The notes beneath the pieces are model-generated. The model had not been told where the DNA came from and searched no databases. It saw only the letters and a list, made by a program, of their open reading frames with translations. From Alloalcanivorax profundimaris (GTDB lineage Bacteria; Pseudomonadota; Gammaproteobacteria; Pseudomonadales; Alcanivoracaceae): a stretch of 64,000 nucleotides of DNA. Positions 48,921-58,286 of the stretch are shown in pieces; position 1 is the stretch's first letter, and the number at the start of each line of letters is the position of its first letter. A program made the position numbers and the translations under genes. The stretch covers positions 1 to 64,000 of the forward strand of contig NZ_JABJWH010000037.1 of assembly GCF_015265435.1 (NCBI RefSeq). Reading direction: 5' to 3'.

Positions 48921-50303
48921 GTGACCATCCCGATGCAGCGTCAAACCCGGGCCCAGCGAATCGCTTCCGACATCGCGGGACAGATCGCCGACGGCATACT
49001 GCGCCGGGGCGACAAGCTGCCCTCGCTGCGCGAATACATGCGGCTGCACGGCTACTCGAAGAACACCGTGATCACCGCCTACGAATACCTGGCGGCGGAA
49101 GGCCTGGTGGAAGCGCGTCACGGCCGTGGTTTCTTCGTGCGGGAAGCGCCCCAACGCCCGGACGACGACACCCAGACCCCGCCCTACGCCCGCGCCCTGG
49201 ACACCATCTGGATGATGCGCCAGCAACTGGTGCGCGAGCCGGGCCACTCCCACCTGGGCGAAGGCTTCCCGCCGGTGGACTGGCTCATGGACATGCGCCT
49301 GGACAAGTTTCACCGCCAGGTGGTGCGCGGCGGCGTCACCACCCTGTTCCGCTACGGCAACCGCTTCGGCAACGCCAGCCTGCGCGAGCAACTGACCAAG
49401 AAAATCGCCAGCTACGGCATCAATGCCCTGCCCCAGCAAATCCTCACCACCTTCGGCGCCAACCACGCCATGGACCTCATCCTGCGCCGCTTCACGCGGC
49501 CCGGCGACGCGGTGCTGGTGGAAAACCCCGGCTATTACCCCCTGTTCGGCAAGCTGCAGCTCAACGGCGCGCGCATGCTCTCCGTGCCCCGCGAAGTGGA
49601 CGGCCCCAACCTGGAGGCACTGGAACGCCTGCTGCTCCGCGAACGGCCCGCCCTGTTCTTCATGCAGTCCGTGGGCCACAACCCCACCGGCACCGACCTC
49701 TGCGAACACAAAGCGCGCCGCATCCTGGCCCTGGCGGAACGCCACGACCTGATCGTCGTCGAAAACGACGCCATGGCGGACTTCAAACTCAACTCCGCCA
49801 CCAAGCTCTCCGCCCTCGACCAACTCGGCCGCACCCTCTACCTGGGCAGCTTCTCCAAGCCCATCTCCGCCGCCCTGCGGGTCGGCTTCATCGCCGGCGG
49901 CGACGCCCTCATCTCGGAACTGGCGGACATCAAGATGCTCATGCACATTGGCGGTGCCGAATACGCGGAACGCACCGTGGACGTGATCCTGAGAGAGGGC
50001 AATTACCTGCGCCACCTGTCCCGGCTCCAGCAACGGCTCCGCGACGCCACCGCCCGAGGCCTCCAGGTGCTCGATGAACTGGGCGCGGACGTCTTCTGCC
50101 GTCCGGAACAAAGCCTCTACCTATGGGCCCGCTTCCCCGGCATCGAGGACGCCAACGAACTCACCCGCCGCTGCCTGCAACGGGGCGTGATGCTCGCCCC
50201 CGGCTCGATCTTCTCCGCCACCCGCGACCCGGTGGTGCCCTGGACCCGCCTTAACGTCGCCTACCTGGACGATCCCGCCTTCCGCGCCAGCCTGCAAGGC
50301 TGA
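48921..50303 (+). CDS. MocR-type regulator (GntR winged helix fused to aminotransferase fold)
   Basis: 460 residues. The GntR winged helix is at about 8-75 (GQIADGILRRGDKLPSLREYMRLHGYSKNTVITAYEYLAAEGLVE). A fold-type I aminotransferase domain follows, with HNPTGTD (N254) and GSFSKPISAALRVGF, where K313 is the predicted PLP lysine. The start is GTG at 48921, six bases after GGGAG. An ATG at 48933 is less favoured. It is divergent from mvaA and probably controls the operon in response to an amino or carboxylic effector via PLP. Known P. mevalonii regulation is not recalled to be of this type. Confidence 0.93.
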   Translation: MTIPMQRQTRAQRIASDIAGQIADGILRRGDKLPSLREYMRLHGYSKNTVITAYEYLAAEGLVEARHGRGFFVREAPQRPDDDTQTPPYARALDTIWMMRQQLVREPGHSHLGEGFPPVDWLMDMRLDKFHRQVVRGGVTTLFRYGNRFGNASLREQLTKKIASYGINALPQQILTTFGANHAMDLILRRFTRPGDAVLVENPGYYPLFGKLQLNGARMLSVPREVDGPNLEALERLLLRERPALFFMQSVGHNPTGTDLCEHKARRILALAERHDLIVVENDAMADFKLNSATKLSALDQLGRTLYLGSFSKPISAALRVGFIAGGDALISELADIKMLMHIGGAEYAERTVDVILREGNYLRHLSRLQQRLRDATARGLQVLDELGADVFCRPEQSLYLWARFPGIEDANELTRRCLQRGVMLAPGSIFSATRDPVVPWTRLNVAYLDDPAFRASLQG

Positions 50304-50350
50304 GTTGACCCGGCGAAGGGGAGACAAGGATATACAAATGATGCGCCTGG

Positions 50351-50653
50351 TTATCCGTTCCCAAGCATGTACGCACGAAGCTGCCGCTCCTCCCGCATGA
50401 CGTGGAGGACGAAAATCCTGTGCTCATCCTCCCGATAAAAAATGCGGCAGGGTGGAGCGACTACCTCCCTGTAAACTGAATTGGGGAGCTCTGGCGGAAT
50501 CCGTCCGGATCGGGGAAACCCCTCCAGGCGCTCGGTCTTATCAAGAACTTCCTGGACAAGGCGACTTGCGGCAACAGGATTATCCAAGGCAATGTACTCA
50601 GCAATGGCATCCAGTTCTTGAAGAGCGGGCTCCGTCCAGATTACTTCAGCCAT
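50351..50653 (-). CDS. RelE/ParE-family toxin
   Basis: 100 residues: MAEVIWTEPALQELDAIAEYIALDNPVAASRLVQEVLDKTERLEGFPRSGRIPPEL, the ParE signature, with CRIFYREDEHRIFVLHVMREERQL at the C-terminus. ParE toxins block DNA gyrase, whereas RelE relatives cut mRNA. The sequence is closer to ParE. The start overlaps the antitoxin gene by 13 bases. Confidence 0.92.
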   Translation of the reverse strand: MAEVIWTEPALQELDAIAEYIALDNPVAASRLVQEVLDKTERLEGFPRSGRIPPELPNSVYREVVAPPCRIFYREDEHRIFVLHVMREERQLRAYMLGNG

Positions 50654-50898
50654 TTACTCATTTTCTCCCTGGCTTCACTTTGACTGCACGTTCTTCCCTC
50701 AAGTACAGCCCGCTCTCCCCGTGAGAGCCCGTCAAGAAGCTCAAGCCGACGCTGCATGAACTCGTAGTCCTGCACATCGACAAGGTAAGCGGATGGCTGA
50801 CCATGTTCCGTGATCAGGACCGGTTCCTTGGACGCGTGGAGGTCGGCGAGGATCTTTGTGGCCTGGCGCTTGAGGTTTGTAACAAGCTCAACTTTCAT
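50641..50898 (-). CDS. Phd/YefM-family antitoxin
   Basis: 85 residues from MKVELVTNLKRQATKILADLHASKEPVLITEHGQPSAYLVDVQDYEFM (ATG 50898). This is the Phd/YefM DNA-binding fold with the GxPxAYLV strand. The C-terminal charged helix (RREL..SRGERAVLEGRTCSQSEAREKMSKW) would bind the toxin. It is the first gene of the pair, directly behind a palindromic operator. An open frame extends upstream, but through the operator, so it is not used. Confidence 0.92.
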   Translation of the reverse strand: MKVELVTNLKRQATKILADLHASKEPVLITEHGQPSAYLVDVQDYEFMQRRLELLDGLSRGERAVLEGRTCSQSEAREKMSKWLK

Positions 50899-50918
50899 GA
50901 CGATCACTCTTAATCGGA

Positions 50919-50958
50919 CGAATAGTGACACTATAGTGTCACTATTCGAGTGAGGCAA
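50919..50958 (-). promoter_or_regulatory. Toxin-antitoxin promoter with perfect 30-bp palindromic operator
   Basis: Bases 50919-50948 form a perfect 30-bp palindrome made of two abutting boxes, TAGTGACACTA and TAGTGTCACTA, flanked by CGAA/TTCG. On the minus strand a -35 TTGCCT (50958-50953) and a -10 TATAGT (50935-50930) lie 17 bases apart, so the -10 box is at the centre of the palindrome. This is the expected layout for autorepression by the antitoxin or complex. Confidence 0.8.
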
Positions 50959-51118
50959 TCCCGCCCAATTTCCTCCGGAGTCAGGAAAGGCACTGCCCAC
51001 CAATCTGCCCACCTTTTTGGTGGGCACTGGCGGATTTGGTCGGACTAAAGCGGGGGCGGGAAGCGGGGAATATATCTGGATATCAATGCGTTAGGGGCTC
51101 GCCGGTCTTCCGTGGTGG

Positions 51119-51982
51119 TCACTCGATATTCTGGATCTGCTCGCGCATCTGCTCGATCAGCACCTTGAGCTCCACGGCGGCGGCGGTGGTGTCCGCGTCC
51201 ACGGACTTGGAGGCCAGGGTGTTGGCTTCCCGGTTCAGTTCCTGCATCAGGAAATCCAGGCGGCGGCCGATGAGGCCGCCCTTGCGGACCACGCGGCGCA
51301 CTTCGGCGACGTGGGTCACCAGGCGATCCAGTTCCTCGTCCACGTCCATTTTCTGGGCGGCGAGCACCAGTTCCTGTTCCAGGCGGTCCGGGTCCGGGCT
51401 GTCGGTGGCTTCCTCGACCCGTTGCTTGAGCCGTTGGCGCAGGGCGCCGCGGATGCCGGGCAAGGCCTGGCGGACCCGTTCCACTTCGTGCTCGACCCGG
51501 TCGAGGCGGTCGTGGATCAGTTTGGCGAGCTGTTCGCCTTCCCGGTCGCGGGTGGCGATGAGGGCGTCCAGGGCTTCGTCCAGCAATTCCAGGGCGGCGG
51601 TTTCCAGGGCGTCGTTGTCGATCTGGCGGGCGCTGAGCACGCCGGGGAACTGGAGGATTTCCAGGGGGTTCACCTGGCCGGCGTGGAGCACCAGGTCGCC
51701 GACCCGGCGGGCGGCTTCGGAGAGGCGCTTGACCAGGTCCTCGTTGAGCTCCAGCTCGGCGTCGGTGTCGTCGGGCTGGTAGCGCAGGGTGATGTCCACC
51801 TTGCCCCGGCCCAGGCGCTGGCGGCAGCGTTCGCGGAGGGCGTTCTCCAGGCCGCGCAGGGCGTCGGGGAGGCGCGGCATGAGTTCCAGGTAGCGGTGGT
51901 TCACCGAGCGGAGTTCCCAGGCCAGGTCGGCGCCCTGCAGGCGGCGGTCGGCGCGGGCGAAGGCGGTCATGCTACGGATCAT
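51119..51982 (-). CDS. yicC: YicC-family endoribonuclease
   Basis: 287 residues, the family length. It starts MIRSMTAFARADRRLQGADLAWELRSVNHRYLE (the second ATG at 51970 is less likely) and ends in GGLIGRRLDFLMQELNREANTLASKSVDA with the conserved helical C-terminus. YicC proteins are RNA endonucleases of the YicC/YloC family, linked to small-RNA decay in E. coli. It is divergent from rph, the conserved neighbour. Confidence 0.95.
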   Translation of the reverse strand: MIRSMTAFARADRRLQGADLAWELRSVNHRYLELMPRLPDALRGLENALRERCRQRLGRGKVDITLRYQPDDTDAELELNEDLVKRLSEAARRVGDLVLHAGQVNPLEILQFPGVLSARQIDNDALETAALELLDEALDALIATRDREGEQLAKLIHDRLDRVEHEVERVRQALPGIRGALRQRLKQRVEEATDSPDPDRLEQELVLAAQKMDVDEELDRLVTHVAEVRRVVRKGGLIGRRLDFLMQELNREANTLASKSVDADTTAAAVELKVLIEQMREQIQNIE

Positions 51983-52145
51983 GGGCGTCCCCGTGGGGTG
52001 GCGAGTGGAGGGGCAGTGTAACGGTTCACGGCGCCGTTGACATTGACCGGGCACGGGGCCGGGGCGCTGGCGGAGGGGTGCCTCGCACTGGGTGCCGGGG
52101 GTTCGTTACAATGGGTCGCCTTCCACGTCCCATCAAGGAGTTTTC

Positions 52146-52865
52146 ATGCGCCCTTCCGGCCGACAGCCCGACCAGATGCGCGAGGTTTCCTTCGTGCGCG
52201 ATTTCACCATGCATGCCGAGGGTTCGGTGCTGGTGTCCTTCGGTAACACCAAGGTGCTGTGCACCGCGTCCGTGGAGGACGGCGTGCCGCGCTTCCTGAA
52301 GGGCAAGGGGCAGGGCTGGATCACCGCCGAATACGGCATGCTGCCGCGCTCCACCCACACCCGGTCCGGCCGCGAGGCGGCCCGTGGCAAGCAGGGTGGC
52401 CGCACCCTGGAGATCCAGCGCCTGATCGGCCGCTCCCTGCGGGCGGCGGTGGATCTGAAGAAGCTGGGCGAGAATACCATCTATCTGGATTGCGACGTTC
52501 TGCAGGCCGATGGCGGTACCCGCACGGCGGCGATTTCCGGGGCCTGCGTGGCGCTGGTGGACGCCTTCACCAAGCTGCTGGAGCGCAAGCGCATCAAGGA
52601 AGACCCGCTCAACGGTTTGATCGCTTCGGTGTCGGTGGGCCTGTACAAGGGTGAGCCGGTTCTGGACCTGGATTATGACGAAGATTCGAACGCCGACACG
52701 GACATGAACGTGGTGATGACGCAACATGGCGGCTTCGTGGAGATTCAGGGCACCGCCGAGGGCGACGAGCCGTTCACCCGCCAGCAGTCCGATACGTTGC
52801 TGGGTCTGGCGGAGAAAGGCATCGGCGAGATCGTTCGTGAACAGCAGGCGGTGTTGGGCTGGTAG
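52146..52865 (+). CDS. rph: Ribonuclease PH
   Basis: 239 residues. It trims tRNA 3' ends with phosphate. Visible are [63 protein letters not shown] (phosphate site), [20 protein letters not shown] and [23 protein letters not shown] lies 7 bases before the ATG. The gene is full-length, without the frameshift seen in E. coli K-12. pyrE follows by 14 bases. Confidence 0.97.
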   Translation: MRPSGRQPDQMREVSFVRDFTMHAEGSVLVSFGNTKVLCTASVEDGVPRFLKGKGQGWITAEYGMLPRSTHTRSGREAARGKQGGRTLEIQRLIGRSLRAAVDLKKLGENTIYLDCDVLQADGGTRTAAISGACVALVDAFTKLLERKRIKEDPLNGLIASVSVGLYKGEPVLDLDYDEDSNADTDMNVVMTQHGGFVEIQGTAEGDEPFTRQQSDTLLGLAEKGIGEIVREQQAVLGW

Positions 52866-52879
52866 CCCCGGGGGAACGC

Positions 52880-53551
52880 ATGAAGAACTACAAAAAGCAC
52901 TTTCTGCGCTTCGCCGAGGAGCGCCAGGCGCTGAAGTTCGGTGAGTTCACGCTCAAGTCCGGGCGCATCAGCCCCTATTTCTTCAATGCCGGCACCTTCT
53001 ATACCGGCGAGGCGCTGGCCCGGCTGGGGCGTCACTACGCGGACGCCATCGTTCAGTCGGGCATCGAGTTCGACATGCTGTTCGGGCCGGCCTACAAGGG
53101 CATCCCGCTGGTGGCGGCGGTGTCCGTGGCCCTGGCCGAGCACCATGGCCGTGATTTGCCCTGGGCCTTCAACCGCAAGGAGGCCAAGGACCACGGCGAG
53201 GGCGGCTGGCTGGTGGGCGCGCCCCTGCAGGGCCGGGCCCTGGTGATCGACGACGTGATCACCGCCGGCACCGCGATTCGCGAGGTGGCGGCCCTGTTCG
53301 AGAAGACCGAGGCCAGCATCGCCGGCGTGTTCGTGGCGGTGGACCGCCAGGAGCGCGGTCAGGCGGCGACGTCCGCGGACGGCAAGCCGCTGTCGGCGAT
53401 CCAGGAGGTGGAGCAGAGCCTGGGCGTGCCGGTGCGCAGCATCGTCAGCATGGGCGACATCATCACCTGGCTGGAGGAACAGCCGGAGCGGGAGGCGGAC
53501 CGCGCCGCCATGCAGAGCTATCGGGAACAGTACGGAGTGGACGACGAGTGA
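52880..53551 (+). CDS. pyrE: Orotate phosphoribosyltransferase
   Basis: 223 residues. It adds the ribose phosphate to orotate in UMP synthesis. Motifs are [53 protein letters not shown] and the PRPP loop [25 protein letters not shown] precedes the ATG. Its stop overlaps the next gene's GTG start (GTGA). Confidence 0.97.
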   Translation: MKNYKKHFLRFAEERQALKFGEFTLKSGRISPYFFNAGTFYTGEALARLGRHYADAIVQSGIEFDMLFGPAYKGIPLVAAVSVALAEHHGRDLPWAFNRKEAKDHGEGGWLVGAPLQGRALVIDDVITAGTAIREVAALFEKTEASIAGVFVAVDRQERGQAATSADGKPLSAIQEVEQSLGVPVRSIVSMGDIITWLEEQPEREADRAAMQSYREQYGVDDE

Positions 53552-54168
53552 GAGGTTTCTGGGTCGGATTGCTGTTGTTGCCGGTTCTGGCGATGGCCGC
53601 GCCGGCCCGGGATAATGATGGCGCTGGGGAGGTGATGTACCGCTACACTACCCCGGACGGCAATCTGGCGCTCAGCGCCACGCTCACCCAGCAAGCGATC
53701 CATTCCGGCTATCAGGTGCTGGATCACAAGGGCCAGGTGCTCAAGGAAGTGGCCCCGGCGCCGCCGGAGGCGCAGGCGCGCCTGCGCCGGGAGATGGAGG
53801 CGAAGCGGCGCGCCGAGCAACAGGCCGCCCGGGACGAGGAGCTCAAGCGTTTGTACGCCGGGCCGGAGGACGCGGAGCGGGCCCGAGAGCGTCAGGTGGA
53901 CGCGCTGGAGCTGAAGATCGGCTACGCCCGCAACACCCTGGGCCAGCTTGAGGACAAGCGCGACGCCGAGGTCAGTGACGCCGCGAGGGCGGAGCGCGCC
54001 GGCCGGGCGGTGCCCGAGGGCACCCGCGAAGCGATTCGCCGCTACAACCGGCGCATGGAGGACACCCGCGCCGAGATCGAGGCCTACCAGCGCGACATCG
54101 AGGCGGTGCGCAAGCAGTACGAGCCGATCATCGAGCGGCTGCGGCAGCTGGAAGCCGGCACCCCGTAA
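53548..54168 (+). CDS. Secreted coiled-coil protein with DUF4124-like N-terminus
   Basis: 206 residues with a GTG start overlapping pyrE (GTGA). A signal peptide ([17 protein letters not shown]) is followed by [22 protein letters not shown], similar to the Y-x-Y-x-D-x-x-G beta hairpin of DUF4124 proteins. A long charged coiled coil follows ([49 protein letters not shown]). It is presumably periplasmic. The same kind of gene follows pyrE in several marine gammaproteobacteria, but its function is unknown to me. Confidence 0.82.
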   Translation: MRGFWVGLLLLPVLAMAAPARDNDGAGEVMYRYTTPDGNLALSATLTQQAIHSGYQVLDHKGQVLKEVAPAPPEAQARLRREMEAKRRAEQQAARDEELKRLYAGPEDAERARERQVDALELKIGYARNTLGQLEDKRDAEVSDAARAERAGRAVPEGTREAIRRYNRRMEDTRAEIEAYQRDIEAVRKQYEPIIERLRQLEAGTP

Positions 54169-54173
54169 GGGGG

Positions 54174-54761
54174 TTAATCGCGGAACACGGTGGGTGCCAG
54201 CAGCGCCCACTGCTCCGGCCAGTCCTGGGCGGGGCGAATCTTGAACCCGGACCGCACGAACTGGGCGATGCGCCCTTCCACCACGGCCAGCAGCAGGTTG
54301 GCGGTGATAGTGGGGGTTGCCCGGGTGCGCTTGCCTTCCTTGAATTCGGCGTCCCGCACCACCTGCTTGAGCTGGCTTTCCACGCGGTCATAGAACTGCA
54401 GGATGCGCTTGCGCAGGCGCTCGTTCTCGCCGGTCAGGGCGTCGCCGGTGAGCAGCCGGGTGATGCCGGGGTTGCGCTCGGTGAACGCCAGAATCAGCGT
54501 CAGGATCTGCTCCACCTGGGTCAGGGCATCGCCCTCGGCGGTGATCCGATTGATGCGCGAGAAGATCGCCTCCTCGATGAAGTCGATCAGCCCCTCGAAC
54601 ATCTTCGCCTTGCTGGGAAAATGCCGGTAGAGGGCGGCTTCCGAGACACCCACCTCCCGGGCCAGGCCGGCGGTGGTGATGCGCCCCCCGGGCTCCGCCT
54701 CCAGCATGTGCGCCAGTGACTGCAGGATCTGATCCTTTCTGGATGGTTTCTGTTCTGTCAT
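54174..54761 (-). CDS. slmA: Nucleoid occlusion factor SlmA
   Basis: 195 residues of the TetR fold. The HTH region reads [60 protein letters not shown], which is diagnostic of SlmA, and the C-terminal domain has [18 protein letters not shown]. SlmA binds DNA over the nucleoid and blocks FtsZ assembly. It lies between pyrE and argB on the minus strand, as in related genomes, with argB upstream. Confidence 0.96.
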   Translation of the reverse strand: MTEQKPSRKDQILQSLAHMLEAEPGGRITTAGLAREVGVSEAALYRHFPSKAKMFEGLIDFIEEAIFSRINRITAEGDALTQVEQILTLILAFTERNPGITRLLTGDALTGENERLRKRILQFYDRVESQLKQVVRDAEFKEGKRTRATPTITANLLLAVVEGRIAQFVRSGFKIRPAQDWPEQWALLAPTVFRD

Positions 54762-54824
54762 TCGGTGGTTCCCTTATTCCCCCGGGCGGGGACGCGGCGT
54801 GCGCCACGACCCGCCAGTCCAAAT

Positions 54825-55739
<915 letters not shown>

Positions 55740-55744
55740 TCAAA

Positions 55745-57625
55745 TCAGTCAGTGAGCGCGGCGAACGCCGCCGCGCTGTCCCCGGCCTGCAGGGACAGAA
55801 TTTCCAGCAGCCGGGCGGCGGCGTAAAGGCCGTCCTCGAACCCGAACCAGCGATCGGCGAAGCATATATGCCCGCTCATGCCGCCGGCCAGGGGGGCACC
55901 GGTTTCGCGCAGCCGCGCGGCGAGGGCGCCGGCACGGGCGGGCACCATCACCGGCCGGCCGCCGTCCTTGCGGATCAGCGTGCCCAGCCCGGGGCTGCAT
56001 TCTACGTCGAACAGCACGTCGCTGCCCGGGTTCCGGCTCAGCAGGTCCCGGGCGAACAGCATCAGCAGCCGGTCGGCGCCCTGGGCCACGCCGGCGGAAT
56101 CCACCGCCGCCAGCCGGTCGCCCTCGCCGTCGAACGCCAGCCCCAGGTCCAGCCCCCGGGCGCCGACCGCCTCGCTCAGCGGGGCCAGGGTGGCCGGATC
56201 CGCCAGGTCCGGTTGGCCCTCCACCGGCACCGCCTGGCAGCCCAGTTCCTCCAACATGGCCGCCGTCAGCCCGGCCATGGGCCCGCCGGCGGTGAGCACG
56301 GCCACCTTCATCGGGCGGGCCAGAATGATGTCGTCGGAGAGCGCCCGCAGGTAGCGGGGCATCGGGTCCCGGGACGTCACCGTGCCCGGCGCCGCCGCCG
56401 GGGGGCCGGCGTGCGCGGCGGCGGTGGCCAGCGCCTCGCCGGTGAGCGGCTCGCCCGCCAGGCGCGCCGAGAGCCGCTGGCCGCTCAGGTACAGGCCGGT
56501 CTGGCTTTCCAGCACCTCGGTGGCGTAATTCAGCACCGGCCGGGGCACCGCCCCCAGGTCCGTCACCTCGCGGCCGCTGGCCGCCAGGCCGTCAAGCAGC
56601 GCCGCGTACAGCGCCGGGTCGGTATCCGGGCCGTGGGCGGTGAACAGCCCGTGCTGGCCGGCGTCCCCGGCGGCGGCGCCCAGGGAGCGGGCCAGCCCGG
56701 CCAGGGACTCCGCGTCCAGGGTGGGGCCGCCCAGGTGGTCGTCATGGCACAGGGCCGCCGGCACCGAGGGCGCCGGTTCCGGGGCGGGTGCCGGCTCCGG
56801 CTCGGGTCGGGCCGCCTCGGCCGGCCTGGTGGGCGCCGGGGTGGCGGCGGGTTTGGGCTTGGGGCGGGCGGCCGGCTTCGCCGGCGCCGTGTCCGGCGGG
56901 CTTCGCCGGCTCAGCAGGGTCGGCACGAGCGCCGCCACCAGCAGCAACAGGGCGATGCCGGTGCCGCCGGGGATCAACCAGGCGGACCAGAACGGCGTGG
57001 CGGGCGGCACGGTGATGGTGACGGCGAGCGGGCCGGCGCTACCCCGGGCCCGCGGGGCGCCGGCGCGGGGCTGGCCGTGGCGGAGCAGGGTCAGGTCGCC
57101 CTGTTCCAGGGTCAGGGCCGCGCCCGGCGGTAGCGCCCGGGCGGCCTCGTCGAGCCAGGAGCCCAGCCGGCGCTCCAGAATCAGCGCCCCGCCGGGGGCG
57201 CCCCGGGCCAGCAGCAGGGCGGGCTGGTCGCCGCCCCGGGATGAGACCGTGGGCTCGCCGCGCTCGCGCCATTGCCGCAGCAGGTCCTGCAGAACGAAGG
57301 ACAGGTTGGCTTCTTCCGGGCTTTGCTCGGGGATCAGCCACAGGCGGGTGTCCGCCTCCCAGGGGCCGGTTTCCAGCTCGCCGGCGGCCAGGCGCGCGCG
57401 CACCGAGGTCTCGCCGGCGCGCCGCTGGAGTTGCTCCCGGTCCCGGTTGAGCAGGCCGGTGAGCGTGCCGGCGAATCGCCGCGACAGCGTCTGGGCGTCG
57501 TCCCGGGCCTGCGCCCGCGACTGGCCTTGCTGGTATTCATGGAAGCCGTACGCGCCGCCGCCGATCAGCACCGCCAAGATCAGCAGCAGCGCCCGCCCGC
57601 TGAACGGGCTGCTGGTGCGCGCCAT
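55745..57625 (-). CDS. Membrane-anchored phosphomannomutase/phosphoglucomutase-like pseudoenzyme
   Basis: 626 residues. There are two membrane helices (about 12-28 and 211-238) around an extracytoplasmic segment, then a Pro/Ala/Glu linker (243-290) and a mutase-like region (about 293-626). Homology to AlgC is clear in the later part (LLMLFARDLLSRNPGSDVLFDVECS, FADRWFGFEDGLYAAARLLEILS). The active site is degraded: the phosphoserine loop TGSHNP is replaced by LSGQRLSARLAG (380-391), the metal loop is DGEGDR (499-504) instead of DGDGDR, GEMSGH is GGMSGH (581-586), and domain 4 with its phosphate-binding Arg is absent. It occupies the algC position before dut. Catalysis is unlikely; a scaffold or sensor role is inferred. 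Confidence 0.85.
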   Translation of the reverse strand: MARTSSPFSGRALLLILAVLIGGGAYGFHEYQQGQSRAQARDDAQTLSRRFAGTLTGLLNRDREQLQRRAGETSVRARLAAGELETGPWEADTRLWLIPEQSPEEANLSFVLQDLLRQWRERGEPTVSSRGGDQPALLLARGAPGGALILERRLGSWLDEAARALPPGAALTLEQGDLTLLRHGQPRAGAPRARGSAGPLAVTITVPPATPFWSAWLIPGGTGIALLLLVAALVPTLLSRRSPPDTAPAKPAARPKPKPAATPAPTRPAEAARPEPEPAPAPEPAPSVPAALCHDDHLGGPTLDAESLAGLARSLGAAAGDAGQHGLFTAHGPDTDPALYAALLDGLAASGREVTDLGAVPRPVLNYATEVLESQTGLYLSGQRLSARLAGEPLTGEALATAAAHAGPPAAAPGTVTSRDPMPRYLRALSDDIILARPMKVAVLTAGGPMAGLTAAMLEELGCQAVPVEGQPDLADPATLAPLSEAVGARGLDLGLAFDGEGDRLAAVDSAGVAQGADRLLMLFARDLLSRNPGSDVLFDVECSPGLGTLIRKDGGRPVMVPARAGALAARLRETGAPLAGGMSGHICFADRWFGFEDGLYAAARLLEILSLQAGDSAAAFAALTD

Positions 57626-57662
57626 GCTCTCCCCCTTTTCGTGCTTCTTGCCGTCTTGTTAT

Positions 57663-57678
57663 CGCGGCTTCAGCCGCG
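57663..57678. repeat. Short hairpin resembling a half REP element
   Basis: CGCGGCT-TC-AGCCGCG is a perfect 7-bp stem with a 2-base loop in the 93-base gap between dut and the mutase-like gene. It matches the inner arm of the repeats at 4174 and 15777 but lacks the GTAGGAGCG ends. Confidence 0.5.
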
Positions 57679-57718
57679 TGGGCGCCCCCGCGCCCGTGGC
57701 CGGTCTTTTCCGGCCTTC

Positions 57719-58189
57719 TTACTGTCGACCGCTGTGACCGAAGCCGCCCTCGCCCCGCTCGCTGCCCTCGAAGCTGTCCACCTGGCGCAGGGCCACCTGC
57801 ATCACCGGCACCACCACCAGCTGGGCGATGCGCTCGCCCGGCTCCACGGTGAAGCTGTCCCGGCCCCGGTTCCAGCACGACACCATCAACTGGCCCTGGT
57901 AGTCGGAATCGATCAGGCCCACCAGGTTGCCGAGCACGATGCCGTGTTTATGGCCCAGCCCGGAACGCGGCAGGATCAACCCGGCGTAGGCCGGATCGGA
58001 GATATGGATGGCGAGCCCGGTGGGCAGCAGGCTGGTGTCGCCGGGCGCCAGCGTCAGCGGCGCCTCCACCATGGCGCGCAGATCCAGGCCGGCGGACCCG
58101 TCGGTGGCGTAGGCGGGCAGCGGAAATTCCTCGCCCAGGCGCGGATCGAGAAGGCGGTATTGCAGTTCCACGGTGTCGGAGCTCTCCAT
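57719..58189 (-). CDS. dut: dUTP diphosphatase
   Basis: About 156 residues from ATG 58189 ([39 protein letters not shown]). An ATG at 58219 adds a Pro/Ala leader and is less likely. All five dUTPase motifs are visible: [48 protein letters not shown] and the C-terminal GFGHSGRQ. It hydrolyses dUTP to dUMP and keeps uracil out of DNA. It lies after coaBC, as usual. Confidence 0.96.
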   Translation of the reverse strand: MESSDTVELQYRLLDPRLGEEFPLPAYATDGSAGLDLRAMVEAPLTLAPGDTSLLPTGLAIHISDPAYAGLILPRSGLGHKHGIVLGNLVGLIDSDYQGQLMVSCWNRGRDSFTVEPGERIAQLVVVPVMQVALRQVDSFEGSERGEGGFGHSGRQ

Positions 58190-58286
58190 TCGGGCCGGTG
58201 CGGCCGGTCGGGTGGGCATCGCCGGCCGGGCCGGCGCGTGAAGCCGCTACTTTAACACCGGGTGTCGCGATTTGCAGAGGCCGGGG

